From Effrenium voratum (Eukaryota > Sar > Dinophyceae > Suessiales > Symbiodiniaceae), in contig CAUJNA010002879.1 of NCBI GenBank assembly GCA_963377175.1, positions 382,501-446,500 of the forward strand: a DNA stretch of 64,000 nt, given 5' to 3'. Within the stretch, counting starts at the first letter, position 1. Every line of letters starts with the position of its first letter. The notes below the pieces were generated by a model. The model saw only the letters and a program-made list of their open reading frames with translations, did not search any database and was not told the DNA's origin. Positions 10,946-21,894 of this stretch are shown here, piece after piece. A program made the translations under genes and the position numbers.

Positions 10946-11063
10946 TATGTCCCCCAGTGCCCTTTCTCTCCCCTTTTGGTTGATAAGGTTCCTCTATAGA
11001 TACTATAGACTAGAGAAAAAAAGGCGGGTACCCCTATTCTAAGCTCTCTACTGGAAGACCTAA
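10946..11063. repeat. MITE family C copy 1
   Basis: CTATGTCCCCCAGTG at the left and CTACTGGAAGACCTA at the right, with the internal GGTACCCCTATTCTAAGC of the family. Confidence 0.75.
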
Positions 11064-11335
11064 TAAAGCCATCGCTTTTCTGAGTATCTCAGCTGAGTGC
11101 TCTTTGAGGAAGGTTTCTGAGCGTGTTCTGGGTGCAATTGTCGCCTTTGCGGCCCCATTCAAGCCTTGCCGGCCATGGCCTTTTCGCGGTTTGCCGTAAC
11201 CCGGTGAGGTGAATCATTTGTACACCATCGTGGACGACCTAGTGGATATCCGGCTGATCAATCTGAGCTACGTGCCTTGGCGCTTGAGCCTGTTGTAGCT
11301 TGCTGTTGCTCTTGTCATTGTGTCTTTGATTTTGT

Positions 11336-11372
11336 CGTTGCTGCTGCTGCTGCCTGCTGCTGCTGCTGCTGC
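11336..11372 (+). repeat. (CTG)n microsatellite
   Basis: Two blocks of CTG separated by one CCTG. On the minus strand this gives a poly-Gln open frame that is an artefact. Confidence 0.8.
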
Positions 11373-12131
11373 AGTTCGGACAAAGTTGTGATTTGGCAAA
11401 ACCCAGTCCAGTTAGGCCAAAGTTGAAGTTTGACAAGCGCCCAGCGACACAATGTCAGAGTTGCGATTTGACATATGCAATCCAGTTAACAAAGGGAAGG
11501 ACTATTGTTTGTTGCTTGCCTTGTGCTTAAGGGTCCCACGTCTTTTCCTGACCGCTCCCAGTGTGCACAGACTTGGGGAAGGGTCAGGAAAAGTGTGGGA
11601 GGAGCCAAGGACTGAGTGAGTTAAAACCCGGAGGGGCCGTCGGATTTGGGTTCCGCGTTAATCAGGGGAATAACTGATACAGTTGGCAGCGTCCAAGCTT
11701 TTATGAAAGTTCTAACGGGGATTGTCCTCAATGAACCAGGTCCTGGTGTTGACATCAGGCTTGTCACACATCTCATTCCGTCGCAGAAGGTTGCTGACGT
11801 TGTGTGTGTGTGTGTTGTTCAAAGCGTTCATTTGCTTGGGTGGTATATATGCTGGAGCCAACATACATTGGATATTTACGCACGTCCTTGGTTTTGCTGT
11901 TTAGTATGTCTTTTTCTTGACATGCAAGTAGCCACGCTCCAATCGCTGCGAGCGCTTGCCACGCATCGCGGATACCATTTGTACTTACGAGAGCGAGCTC
12001 AGGTTGAAACGAGCCCACCAACATGCTGAAGGTCATTTACTGGGTGTTCTCTGAAATCTTTGTAACTTGCAGTCACTTGTGCAGATCTATGAACCGTCTA
12101 CCATGTTTTCTGGAAAGCGCCCTTTGGGAAG

Positions 12132-12281
12132 GCATCCCTTGCGCGGGTCGATTCGTCGATGCATCTGGCTGAGGAGATCCCGGACCACAACCTTGGCGAG
12201 TACGGCAAGGTCGCCCTGCTGAAGGATGTGTGCGCCTCCATTCCACAAGGCAAACCGCCGTGGGAAGGGAGTCTTGTCTTG
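12132..12281 (+). CDS. ABC transporter exon (start of nucleotide-binding domain)
   Basis: Exactly 50 codons between a GGGAAG acceptor and a GTATTTG donor. It ends GEYGKVALLKDVCASIPQGK and PPWEGSLVL. The pattern leucine-leucine-x-aspartate-valine, then SIPQGK and a hydrophobic strand, is the classic lead-in to the Walker A loop of an ABC ATPase. The next recognised exon (30041) begins with the second half of Walker A, so the expected GPxGS part is missing or lies in an unseen small exon. The intron that follows holds a family D MITE and the 14-kb element. Confidence 0.65.
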
Positions 12282-12283
12282 GT

Positions 12284-12405
12284 ATTTGGTGGCTCAGCCA
12301 GCCATCCGGTTCAACTTAGCTTTTTAGCCTAGTGTTTAGTGGCAGTTTCCATTTGCCCCAGTAAAAGTTAAACTTTTAGCGGGGGATCTGAGGGCAGCCC
12401 AGTTT
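12284..12405. repeat. MITE family D copy 1
   Basis: TTGGTGGCTC...GCAGCCCAG with internal GTTAAACTTTTAGCGGGGGA. Starts directly after the donor of the preceding exon. Confidence 0.75.
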
Positions 12406-13115
12406 AGATCTTTCACTTTGAGCGCTAAGGTGGATGCCCTAACTATTGCGAATAACCACAAACCATGGGAATTTTCGGGGTTTCCCTTGTTCCCTACTTG
12501 CAACATTTAGGGCATCGTAGCCCAGAGGTGTTGGATGATGGAATATGAGTCGAGTACCTTCTTAGGTACTTGCACCCTTGGTAGGTCCTGGGTCAGGTTT
12601 GGTATTCTGTCGTCCGTTTGTTGGTATTACTGGCACATTTATGCTCCGGCATGCTACTGCTTTGATGGACTCTGCGTTCGGCAGACAAGTCTCTCGACGA
12701 ATGTTGCTGGAACTGCAGCTGTGTTTGGCATCAAATATCCCTAGATGGAGCCCCAAAACCCTCAAATAATGAGTTGGGCTCCTAGGGTAACAGGCATCCC
12801 CAGTTCCTTACCGAAGAGGCAGCACCGACAACTACTTCAAAGAACTCTGCGACCAGTGCCCCCTGCAGACCCTAGACTCCCTTTCGAGAAACTCGAAACC
12901 TGTCGGGTGTGCAGGTGTGAGCGGAGTTTCGGTTCCGTATGCATTGCCGCAAATTGTATCGAGATCTCTGAGGGGGTTGGGGTGTAAGCAAGCCCAGCTG
13001 CTTCATGTGTGGATTCCGGTTTGCCCAGTTGCGAAATAAAAGTTGTGCAGATGTGTCTTGCGAAGTATTTGGACACGCCGTTTAAAATGGGTGCCATTTT
13101 GGTAGGCAGCATTGA

Positions 13116-13119
13116 CCAT
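13116..13119 (+). repeat. Left target-site duplication CCAT
   Basis: CCAT immediately outside the left terminal repeat is repeated immediately outside the right one (27269-27272). Confidence 0.65.
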
Positions 13120-13268
13120 AAAGTGTCCAAAAGCTAACTTAAATACACAGAGCAGCAATCTTAAATACAAAAAATTGCTGGTGTGGATGTGCTGTGGATA
13201 TGGCATGGGTAGCAAATGTGCGGGCAATCTGGGTGAGGGTACCTGCTAGCATCATCTACACCGACTCC
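13120..13268 (+). repeat. Left terminal inverted repeat
   Basis: Unique part of the left end, matching 27120-27268 in reverse complement. Contains CTTAAATACACAGAGCAGC and CTTAAATACAAAAAATTGC, an internal direct duplication of TTAAATACA that could be a recognition site. Confidence 0.9.
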
Positions 13269-16190
13269 ATGCTGAAGGCCCAAACATGAAGGCGGGGCAG
13301 CACTGAACAAGTGCTGCTAGTGCCACTGAACAAGTGGCCCCTCCCTGCACAGAACCAGTGCAGTGTGGCAAGTTCAGCCTTCCCCCTCTGTTGCTCTGTT
13401 TTTTTTTATGCCTTTCAGATTTCCATGATTTTCCATGGGCAGGACCTGAAAGGGTACAGGCCTGCAGGCCTGCATCAACTCAAAGCTGCAGGCCCAAACA
13501 TCAAGGCGGGGCAGCACTGAACAAGTGCTGCTAGTGCCACTGAACAAGTGGCCCCTCCCTGCACAGAACCAGTGCAGTGTGGCAAGTTCAGCCTTCCCCC
13601 TCTGTGGCTCGGTGTTTTTTGCCTTTCAGATTTCCATGATTTTCCATGGGCAGGATCTGAAAGGGTGCAGGCCTGCAGGCCTGCATCAACTCAAAGCTGC
13701 AGGCCCAAACATCAAGGTGGGGCAGCACTGAGCAAGTGCTGCTAGTGCCACTGAACAAGTGGCCCATCCCTGCACAGAAGTGTAGTGCAGTGTGGCAAGT
13801 CAGCCTTCTCCCTTTGTTGCTCTGTTTTTTGCCTTTCAGATTCCCATGGGCAGGGTCTGAAAGGGTGCAGGCCTGCAGGCCTGCATCAACTCAAAGCTGC
13901 AGGCCCAAACATCAAGGCAGGGCAGCACTGAACAAGTGCTGCTAGTGCCACTGAACAAGTGGCCCCTCCCTGCACAGAACCAGTGCAGTGTGGCAAGTTC
14001 AGCCATCCTTCTTTGTTGCTCTGTTTTTTTGCCTTTCAGATTGGATCTGAAAGGGTGCAGGCCTGCAGGCCTGCGTCAACTCAAAGCTGCAGGCCCAAAC
14101 ATCAAGGCTGGGCAGCACTGAACAAGTGCTGCTAATGCCACTGAACAAGTGGCCCCTCACTGCACTGAATCAGTGCAGTGTGGCACTCTGCAACTGCCCC
14201 CTCCCTATGTTGCTCTCATGCTGATTGCCTTTACTTTTTGATTCCATGGGCAGGCTTTGAAAGGACGCAGGCCTGCATTTTGCCAGTACATCCACTTCAT
14301 TCTCAAGACCCGTTCTCAACATCCAACCAACCAGGTGGGGCAGCACTGGACAAGTGCTGCTAATTGCCACTGAACAAGTGGCCCCTTGATGCACTGAATC
14401 AGCGTGGCACTGTTCAAGTGCCCCCTTTTTGTGGTACTACCGCCCTCTGGTTTCATGCTGTTTGCCCGCCCCAGATTCCCATGGGCAGGATTTGACAGGG
14501 CACAGGCCTGCAGGCCTGCAGTTTGCCTCAGTACATCCACTGTCACTTCAGTCTCAAGGCCCAACCAACCAGGCGGGGCAGGCAGCACTGAACAAGTGCT
14601 GCCAATGCCACTGAACAAGTGGTCCCTCCCTGCGCTGAATCAATGCAGGCGCTACTCAAGTGCCCCCATCCCCAGAAAAGCTCCCATGTCCTTGCAGGAT
14701 CCCACAGGCAGGGCAGGGGTTGACTCAGAATGGCCTGCATGCCTGCAGTTTGTACATCCACTTGATTTTTTCAACCAGGCGGGGCAGGGCTGAACAAGTG
14801 CTGCAAATGCCACTGAACAATAGTGGCCCCTTCCTGCGCTAAATCAATGCACCATGTCACTGCTAAACTGTTGCTACCGCCCTCTGGGGTGGGGCAGCAC
14901 TGAACAAGTGCTGCTAATTCCACTGAACAAGTGGCCCCTCCCTGCACGCACTTTTCAAGTGCCCCCTCCTTGAAGGATCCCACAGGCAGGGCAGGGTTTG
15001 ACAGGGTTCAGGCCGGCATGCCTGCAGTTTGTGCATCCACTTCATTTTCAACCAGACGGGCAGCACTGCACAAGTGCTGCTAATGCCACTGAACAAGTGG
15101 CCCCTTCGTGCACTAAACGCTGCAGCATGGCACATGCCCCCTCCCCCCTGTGTTGCTACCGCCATCTGGTTTCACACTGTTTGCCCCCCCAAGATCCAGG
15201 GGCAGGATTTGACAGGGTGCAGGCCTGCAGGCCTGCAGTTTGCCACTTCAGTCAAGGCCCAACCAACCAGGCGGGGCAGGCAGCACTGAACAGTTTTAAT
15301 TCCACTGAACGACAAGTGGCCCCTCCCTGCACTGAATTTTGCACTGAATCAGTGCAGCATGGCGCTGTTCATGTTGAATTCCCCCTAGTGCGTTGCTCCC
15401 ATGTTCTTGAAGCGCCCCTTGGGCAAGATTTGACAAGGCGCAGGCCTGCAGGCCTGCAGTTTGCAGTACATCCACTTCATTCTGAAGGCCCAAACATCAA
15501 GGCGGGGCAGCACTGAACAAGTTCTGCTAATGCCACTGAACAAGTGGCCCCTCCCTGCACTGAATCAGTGACTTTTCAAGTGCCCCCTCCCCAGAAAAGC
15601 TTCCATGTCCAGGCAGGGCCAGGGTTGACAGGGTTGGCCGGCATGCCTGCAGTTTGTGCATCCACTTCATTTTCAACCAGGCGGGGCAGGACTGAACAAG
15701 TGCTGCTAATGCCACTGACAAGTATCAGTTCAGCATGTCACTGTTAAACTGCCCTCTACGCTGTTTGCCTTTCCCCCCCCCCCCCAGATTCCCATGGGGC
15801 GCAGGCCTGCAGGCCTGCAGGTTGCCAGACTCAGTACAATCACTGCATTCTCAAGGCCCAACCAACCAGGCGGGGCAGCACTGAACAAGTGCTGCTAATT
15901 GCCACTGAACAAGTGGCCCCAGTGTGACTGTTCAAGTCCTCCCCAGAATTGCCTCCTAGTGCGTTGCTTCCATGTTCCTGAAGGGTCTCATGGGCAAGAT
16001 TTGAGAGGGCGCAGGCCTGCAGGCCTGCAGTTTGCAACTTCATTCTCAAATTCACTGAACAAGTGCTGCTAATGCCACTGAACAATGACAAGTGGCTCCT
16101 CCCAGTCAAGTGCCCCTCCAGGCCTGCCAGCCTGCAAACAAGACCTAGCAGTATGTACATCCAGGCGGGGCGGTGCTGAGCAAGTTCATG
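13269..16190 (+). repeat. Left subterminal hairpin-repeat array
   Basis: About fourteen to fifteen units, about 213 bp near the end and shorter and more diverged inwards. A typical unit holds: a stem GCAGCACT / AGTGCTGC closing a GAACA loop; a second stem GCCACT / AGTGGC closing another GAACA loop; CTGCAC / GTGCAG; a CTTTCAGAT / ATCTGAAAG pair around CCCATGGGC; and the palindrome GCAGGCCTGCAGGCCTGC. Frames open through several units (peptides such as MLLVPLNKWPLPAQNQ) merely follow the repeat. Same-sense order toward the end, mirror image at the right end. Confidence 0.9.
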
Positions 16191-16991
16191 GTTGCCCCCC
16201 CCTTCCAAGTGTAGCGCCCCGTTGCGCAATCACCCCCTCCTCACTCCCACATGCATCACTCAGCGCTCAAATGTAGCCTTGCTTTTGACGGGCGCACTTC
16301 CATGGGCAAGATCATGGCCTTAAACCATGATGTCAACTGTTGCAGATGATTGGCCTGAGGGCCACTTCAAGTTTAACATTTCAATGCAGCCATGCTGCTC
16401 AAACTTCCGCCCCTCAGGAACTTTGACTTCCACCATTTTCTTAAGTCTGAAGCACACACCGTGATGTTATTTCTAGCCTCAGTGTAGGGAAGCTTGCCAG
16501 CTTACCCGGCCCATAGCTTTTAAGAGTCGCAGGAAAGTAGGACATTCGCAATGTGCAATTCTGCCACTTCACCCTTCCCCTGCTGACTTCCTGCGCCAGC
16601 ATCACCAATGAGAGCTGAAATGTTCAAGCACCCCCTCAACAAACTGCCTTACCCTGCGCTGCGCAACAAGGCGCAGTGCAATCAAGTGAAGGTCCAGTCT
16701 ATGATTGCCTTTAACAGCTTTGGCATGGTCCACACACACATCACCACACCCTTGCGTGGCTTTGCGCGGTAAGCCACTTGCCAAGGATCCACCCTTCTTC
16801 TGCCGCCCTTATGCCGCCGCGGCTGTGCCCAATGAGCCTTGGATGCAGCCATGAACAGTCAGAATGCCAATCTTGCATTCCCAAATTTCGCTTAGACATG
16901 ATGTCAATGTATTGTGGAGTCTGCATGCAGCATTTGCTCAAGTAGTATGCATTGTTGCCGCCTCCTGGCGCTAGACTTGCTAAGCGTGGCA
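16191..16991. other. Spacer between array and first element gene
   Basis: About 800 bp without a convincing frame. Probably contains the promoter or 5' leader of the plus-strand gene; no TATA-like or other signal was recognised. Confidence 0.4.
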
Positions 16992-18188
16992 ATGGCTAGT
17001 AAGCAAGCGGCAAAGCCAAAGATCCAAGCAAAAGCACGGCCACAAGAAGCGCCGCAACAACCGCCACCTACAGCTTCAGGGAGCAGGCCAGGTGCAAGCA
17101 AGCCATCAAGTGAAATGCGGCCACCAGAGCCAAGCAATCCACCGCGAAAGCCGCAGCAGCAAACGCCACCAGACCAAGTGCAGGAGGCACAGCGGCAGCA
17201 GCAGAGCCAACCCGGCCCACAACAGCACCCAGCTGGCCAGACACCAAAGGCAGCAGGACAAGCAGGCCTTCACAACCAGGGGGCAACAGCTCCAGCTGCT
17301 CCACTTCAGCAGGCTTGGGCAGCAGGCCAGCAGGCCCACAACCCAGGCGGCATGGCCACAGGCTGTTCACAACCAGGGCAGGGGCCATGTCCATCGGCAC
17401 CACTTCTACAGCCTGGAGCACCAGGCCAGCAGGCCAGCAGCCCCACACCCCAGGCAGCATGGCCAGAGGCTGTTCACAACCAGGGGCCATCTCCATCGGC
17501 ACCGCTGCAGCCTGGAGCACCAGGCCTGCAGGCCGCATTCGCCTTTGTCCCACCACCTCCAGCGCATCCTCCAAACACAATGCCCCAACAATACTACACA
17601 CCATTCCCAATGCCAGCAGTTTGGGCACCAGGGCCACAGGCAGAGGCCAGCGCTGCACCCTCCGAGCCTGCCTCCGAGACTGCCGCCAAGAAAGGATGCC
17701 CTCCCAGTGTCAACCGCCGCCTCGACAAGCGGCTTCAAGACCGATCAATGCAAATGGCGCAGGACGCATTTGCAGACCTGAATGAAATGCAGCGGCGGTT
17801 TGCAGATCAAGTTGCAAGGACTCTGATCAACCACCAACTGGCCATCTCAGAAGCTAATGAGATGAACATGCAGCTGGTGAAGCAAGTGCAGCAAATGCAG
17901 TCAGACCACCGGGTGCAAATAGTCAATGAGAAGAGATTGCATGATGATGTTCAAAGATCCCTTCACTCCTTGATTGCCAAGCAACATAGTGAGCTGGAGA
18001 ATCTCCGACAACTCCTGCTCGCAGGCGTGGGGTCTTCCACTGACAGGCTGGCAGGCCAGCAAGTGCAGAGGCGGCAAGAAGACAAATCTGACATGGACGA
18101 GGAGCACGTCAAGAAAAAGGTGAAGAAGGATACGAAGGATGACAAGAAGGCTGACAAGAAGGATGACAAGAAGCCCAAGAAGGGATGA
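16992..18188 (+). CDS. Element gene A: Pro/Gln-rich coiled-coil protein, 398 aa
   Basis: The chosen ATG (GGCAATGGC) begins MASKQAAKPKIQAKARPQ; an upstream in-frame ATG at 16914 would add 26 Cys-rich residues and seems less likely. Residues about 1-225 are Pro, Gln, Ala and Gly rich with GQQA and GLQA peptides that match the element's GCAGGCC motif. About 245-350 is a charged, probably coiled-coil segment (DLNEMQRRFADQV, QMQSDHRVQIVNEK). The tail has repeated DDKK and KKADKK lysine clusters, likely nuclear targeting or nucleic-acid binding. It resembles a structural or DNA-associated protein rather than an enzyme; no catalytic motif was seen. It is the only plus-strand gene of the element, convergent with the minus cluster. 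Confidence 0.75.
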   Translation: MASKQAAKPKIQAKARPQEAPQQPPPTASGSRPGASKPSSEMRPPEPSNPPRKPQQQTPPDQVQEAQRQQQSQPGPQQHPAGQTPKAAGQAGLHNQGATAPAAPLQQAWAAGQQAHNPGGMATGCSQPGQGPCPSAPLLQPGAPGQQASSPTPQAAWPEAVHNQGPSPSAPLQPGAPGLQAAFAFVPPPPAHPPNTMPQQYYTPFPMPAVWAPGPQAEASAAPSEPASETAAKKGCPPSVNRRLDKRLQDRSMQMAQDAFADLNEMQRRFADQVARTLINHQLAISEANEMNMQLVKQVQQMQSDHRVQIVNEKRLHDDVQRSLHSLIAKQHSELENLRQLLLAGVGSSTDRLAGQQVQRRQEDKSDMDEEHVKKKVKKDTKDDKKADKKDDKKPKKG

Positions 18189-18902
18189 GTGAGAGACATC
18201 AATTGTCAAGTAGCAGAGAGGGGGGTAGCACATATACACAACGTGAGTGCATTATGCATAGAATGTTGACAAAACACAGCAGGCATGCAGGCCAACAGGC
18301 ATCAGTAAGCACAGTATGCAACACACCAAGCCTCTTGATGCGCATGCCGTTTCACCACGCTCTCAATCTTGCAAAAAAGGGTGTAAGTGTCTACCCATGG
18401 TGTGTGTGTGTTCTTTGGTTTGCCCCCCACCACTCTGAATCCAAGGAGCTGGCAGCCGCCGCTACACGCCCACTGGCTGCCAAAGCCTGCAGGCGGGGCC
18501 ACAATTTCACCACACGTTGCAATCCAAATGTCATAAGCGCCGTGTTGCAACCTTACTGGCAAGCTTGTGGATGTGGCCAGGGGAAAGCGGCATGAATTTG
18601 CAGAGACTCCTTGTTGCAGGCCCGCAGGCCTGCACATCGGCCAACGCCAAGCAGAACAGTCCGGGCCTCACGCTCACGCGGCAAGGGGCTGTCTCGGAAC
18701 TGTCTCGGAAGGAGGCCTTGTCTCACAAACCGTGGTTTCCAAGACATGTTGCTTTAAACGTTTCTTTGCCAAGCGTTTAGCAACTTTCAAAACTGTGACG
18801 CTCCTTTTTATAGCATCATCCACCGCTCATTTGAGGATCAAAATGAGGCAGCTGCTGAAGCCTGAACCTGCAGGCCTGCAAGCCAGCCATGGCTGTGCCA
18901 CC
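18189..18902. other. Convergent spacer in the element
   Basis: Lies between the 3' ends of gene A and gene B. No gene supported. Copies of the GCAGGCCTGCA motif occur near 18490, 18625 and 18868, so the motif is not confined to the terminal arrays or to coding sequence. Confidence 0.5.
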
Positions 18903-21872
18903 CTAGAGCTTGGCAATGACTCCACGCTCAATCCGGTAGGCCTGCTTCGTGCATGCCATTGGAAACATCCCCTTGAACTTGTTTGCCTGCGGGTCAAACT
19001 CCAGCCCGAACTTCATTTCCACCTTGGTCAGCTTGCCCAGGTTTGTGTAGAGGGACAGCCTGTTGATCTCGCGAGGGGGGAAGGGCTTGTTGTCATCACC
19101 TGGCTCTTCAACGCTTGCCTTGAGCCCTGCTGGCTCCAGTGCTTTCACTGTCCAAGACACGTTGGAGCCATTGACTTCGTTTGCAATGGTGTGGAGGTGC
19201 AAGGCTGGCTGCGGGAGGGAAGCCATTGTCATTTTGTTCAAGATGTCCTGAAATGCAACAGGCTTCTCGGCAAAAGATCGCATGCATGCTGGCATCTCAG
19301 TGCCAGCCTTTGCCTTGGGCACCACTTTGGAAGTGGGGGTGATGCTGTAGGGAATCAAGCCCCCGGTCTCCTCCAACGACTTTGCCTCCGGGCCTGTTTT
19401 GAAGAAGCCAAACACCGGGAAGACGGGGCCATCAAGCACGGTCTCGGCCAAAGCCTTCACGTAGAGATCGCCCTGCTTGCTCACCCAGAACTCGTGCGTG
19501 GTCACCCCTGCCGGCTGATAGCGCCCCATGCCTTCCAAGCCACTGTCCTGAAGGTCTGAGCTGAGCGTCACGTTGCTGGTCTCTTCCTTGGTGGCCACCT
19601 GCAGCCTTAGACACCCGGACAACAATGAAGCAAAACACCTACCTGCCAGCATTGTGTTGGCCTTAAGTGTCCAGTCAAGGGGCTCTTCTGTGGTTGTGTC
19701 TGCTGCTCGCTTCCGGCCAACCTTCCCTTCTGGGTTGAATTCTTCCTCATGCTTCTTCTTGATGTCGGCCCAGGACATGTTCTTCCAGACCTCGCAGTCT
19801 GGCAAAGCAACGAGCAGCCCTTATCCAAGGTCTCCTGCAACCAGCGCAGTTCAAACTGCTGAGGAACGCTCAGCTGGAACTTGTCCATGTCCAAGACGGG
19901 CGCCTGCTGGCTGACAGGCCTGCCTGCCTGCAAGCCTGCTGGCAAGGGTGCCAAATCATAACTACCGCGGGCAATGTCTCCCTTCACAGACTCCGCGACC
20001 GCCTGCTCCACATTTGCCAGGATTGCTTCCTTGTGGGAGGCTTGGACGCCCCACGTTACCCCAACATATGCCAGCTTGGGCCAAGCCCTGTCCTTGACAG
20101 CATTCATGCGCTGGACTGCAGAGGCAAGCTCTGTGTCATACATCGTCTCATCTTTGATCATCAGGGTGTTCTGTGCGGTCAGCCTTGTGCCTTGGCAAGC
20201 CGCAGTCAGGATCTCAGCGTACAACTGCGCCCCTGAAAGCCACTGCTTCCTCTCCACATCCAGATCGCGGTTAGTGTCCCGGGCCCAGGCGCAAGTGTGA
20301 AGCTTGCAGAAGTTGGCCATGTCTTTCCGGGGCATGCGCTCCAACTTGTTGGTTACAGCCTTCCTGCGGAACAAGGTGGAGGCTCCAAAGACGTTCTTGC
20401 GGGCCAATTCTGCCTCCACCGATGAAGCAACCACAAGCCAGAATTCAAACCCAAGATCTCGATCATCACTGTACATAGTCTCAATGTTGAAGAGGCCTGT
20501 GGCGCGCCAAACCACCAAGTCAGAGTTGCTCTGCAACTCCTGGAACCACAGGTCGCGGTGGATTTGGATCTTTTTCTCCTTTTCCCTCTTGTTGACTTTG
20601 CCGACTCGTGCTTCAGGCTGGTTGGGCGGGAAAATGACATAGGCAGAAGTGCTCGGCATGGAGTTCAGCTGAGTCGCCACATGCGCGGCCAGAGTCTTGG
20701 TGTGGAAGGAGGCCAGGGCGCCCAGCATTGGCAAATTCAGGAAGCTGAGAGTGGGGATATCTTCCCTGCTGGTCAACATCCTGCCAGCCAGCTGGGAATG
20801 AGCAGCTTGAGTCAAAGTCTCTGCTGCTGCCAGGCTCTTCGCCATCATGCACTGATAGAACAGCTTGTGCTCTTCCCACAAATTGTTCACAGCATCGGTC
20901 ACGGACTTCTGAAACTCACATTCTGTGGCTAAGGCCTGCGTGCTGTGCCTTTGACTGGCAGCTTTGTGCCCTCGCATCAAATCTTGCTCAGCTTTCAAGG
21001 CACGGGCGAGGCCTGTAAGCCTGCGTGCCTGCTCCTCAGCTTCTTCGCTGCGGTCGAAGCTATCAGGCAACTTCACCATGGCCTGCTCTTGGGTCAGCAC
21101 AAATCCCAAGTCCTTCACTTCGAAGTCAGGCCTCATGGCCATTGCCTCGGACATCAACTTATTGTCAAGGAGCCCCTTTCTCCACTGCGACATAAGGACA
21201 GTGTGGTTCTTCTCGCTGCCACTGATGGCGAGGATCTGCTCACGGAAGTGCACCATCATGCAGGCCATGATAGAGACCTCCTGCTCCTTGCCAACATCAC
21301 GAAACTGCCCAATCTGGCTGCTGGAATGGATGGGAGGCACCATCCCCTTGCTCAAGAACTCCTCACCTTAAAAGGACGACAAGTTGAGACTTTTTATCAG
21401 TTCTGCCTGTCACCTCACAACAGTTCTCACTGAATTCAATCAAGGGGCATTTGGCGTTCCACTTCCCTTCAAGCCGGCGAATGTATTCGGCAACCTTGTC
21501 CCAAGAGTGGCTGCAGACTGTGTGCCAGAGAGGGTTCTGCTGCGCATTCACCTTCAGTGATAATGACTTCTTTGGCAGCCAGAAGTTCCCAGACAGCAAA
21601 TGAAGAGGAACGGCAGTGTGGGCTGGGACCTCTGTCCCCCAGATCACTTTCAGCATGCGTCGAATGTCTGGCGGGGCTGCGTCGTAAACGTACAGGGCAG
21701 TGACCTCATCTGGCATGATCCTCGCTTTGTTGACTGCCTGCTTGTTGTGGCGATATATGGACTCTTGCAGCAAGTCTGCCCGAGTCTTGCGGCTGCCTGA
21801 TGCCAACTTCTTTGTCACAATCTTTTCAAACCTCAGCGTGCATATCGGAAGATGCAAAGCATGCAAAGCCAT
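18903..21872 (-). CDS. Element gene B: about 972-aa protein, unrecognised
   Basis: Largest gene of the element. Starts at ATG 21872 (MALHALHLPICTLRF). A 52-nt GT-AG intron (21367-21418) joins ENCC to EEFLSKG. The long second exon then changes frame near 19817, where DKG is followed in another frame by LLVALPDCEVWKNMSW. With the intron removed and one base restored there, the frame closes exactly at 973 codons, so one missing base is the simplest explanation. The middle part is mainly helical and charged (EEAEEQARRLTGLARAL, RKDMANFCKLHTCAW); the C-terminal third looks mixed alpha/beta. No DDE/D, RVE or tyrosine-recombinase motif was convincing, yet its size makes it the best candidate for the mobility protein. 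An AGLQAGRP peptide from the GCAGGCC motif lies near 19920. Confidence 0.75.
21367..21418 (-). other. 52-nt intron with 6-bp direct repeat at its ends
   Basis: On the minus strand the intron begins GTGAGGTGACAGG and ends CTCAACTTGTCGTCCTTTTAAG; the following exon begins GTGAGG. The same GTGAGG thus stands at both junctions. Removing the 52 nt restores one open frame across two segments that otherwise end in stops. Confidence 0.65.
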
Positions 21873-21894
21873 GTCCCCTGACAGGTAAGCATGA

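Larger units (their letters stand above)
10482..12131. other. Intron-like stretch with two MITEs and a CTG run
   Basis: Holds family A and C copies and a (CTG)n run at 11336-11372. An open frame at 11646-12029 reads protein-like for about 45 codons (ALIRGITDTVGSVQAFMKVL) but lacks codon bias and splice signals, so it was not called. Confidence 0.4.

Noticed and set aside
11646..12029. 127-codon frame starting with ALIRGITDTVGSVQAFMK
   Set aside because: Third positions are not GC-biased like the accepted exons and no splice sites bound it.
13269..16190. CRISPR-like array
   Set aside because: Units are too long and diverged, with palindromes and no unique spacers; eukaryotic context.
13311..16229. 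Repeated 60-170-codon frames such as MLLVPLNKWPLPAQNQ, also on minus at 26442-27194
   Set aside because: They recur because the subterminal unit repeats; codon bias absent and the frames break between units.
17068..17658. 196-codon minus-strand frame opposite gene A
   Set aside because: Shadow of the Pro/Gln-rich plus-strand frame; gene A has the start context, coiled coil and lysine tail.
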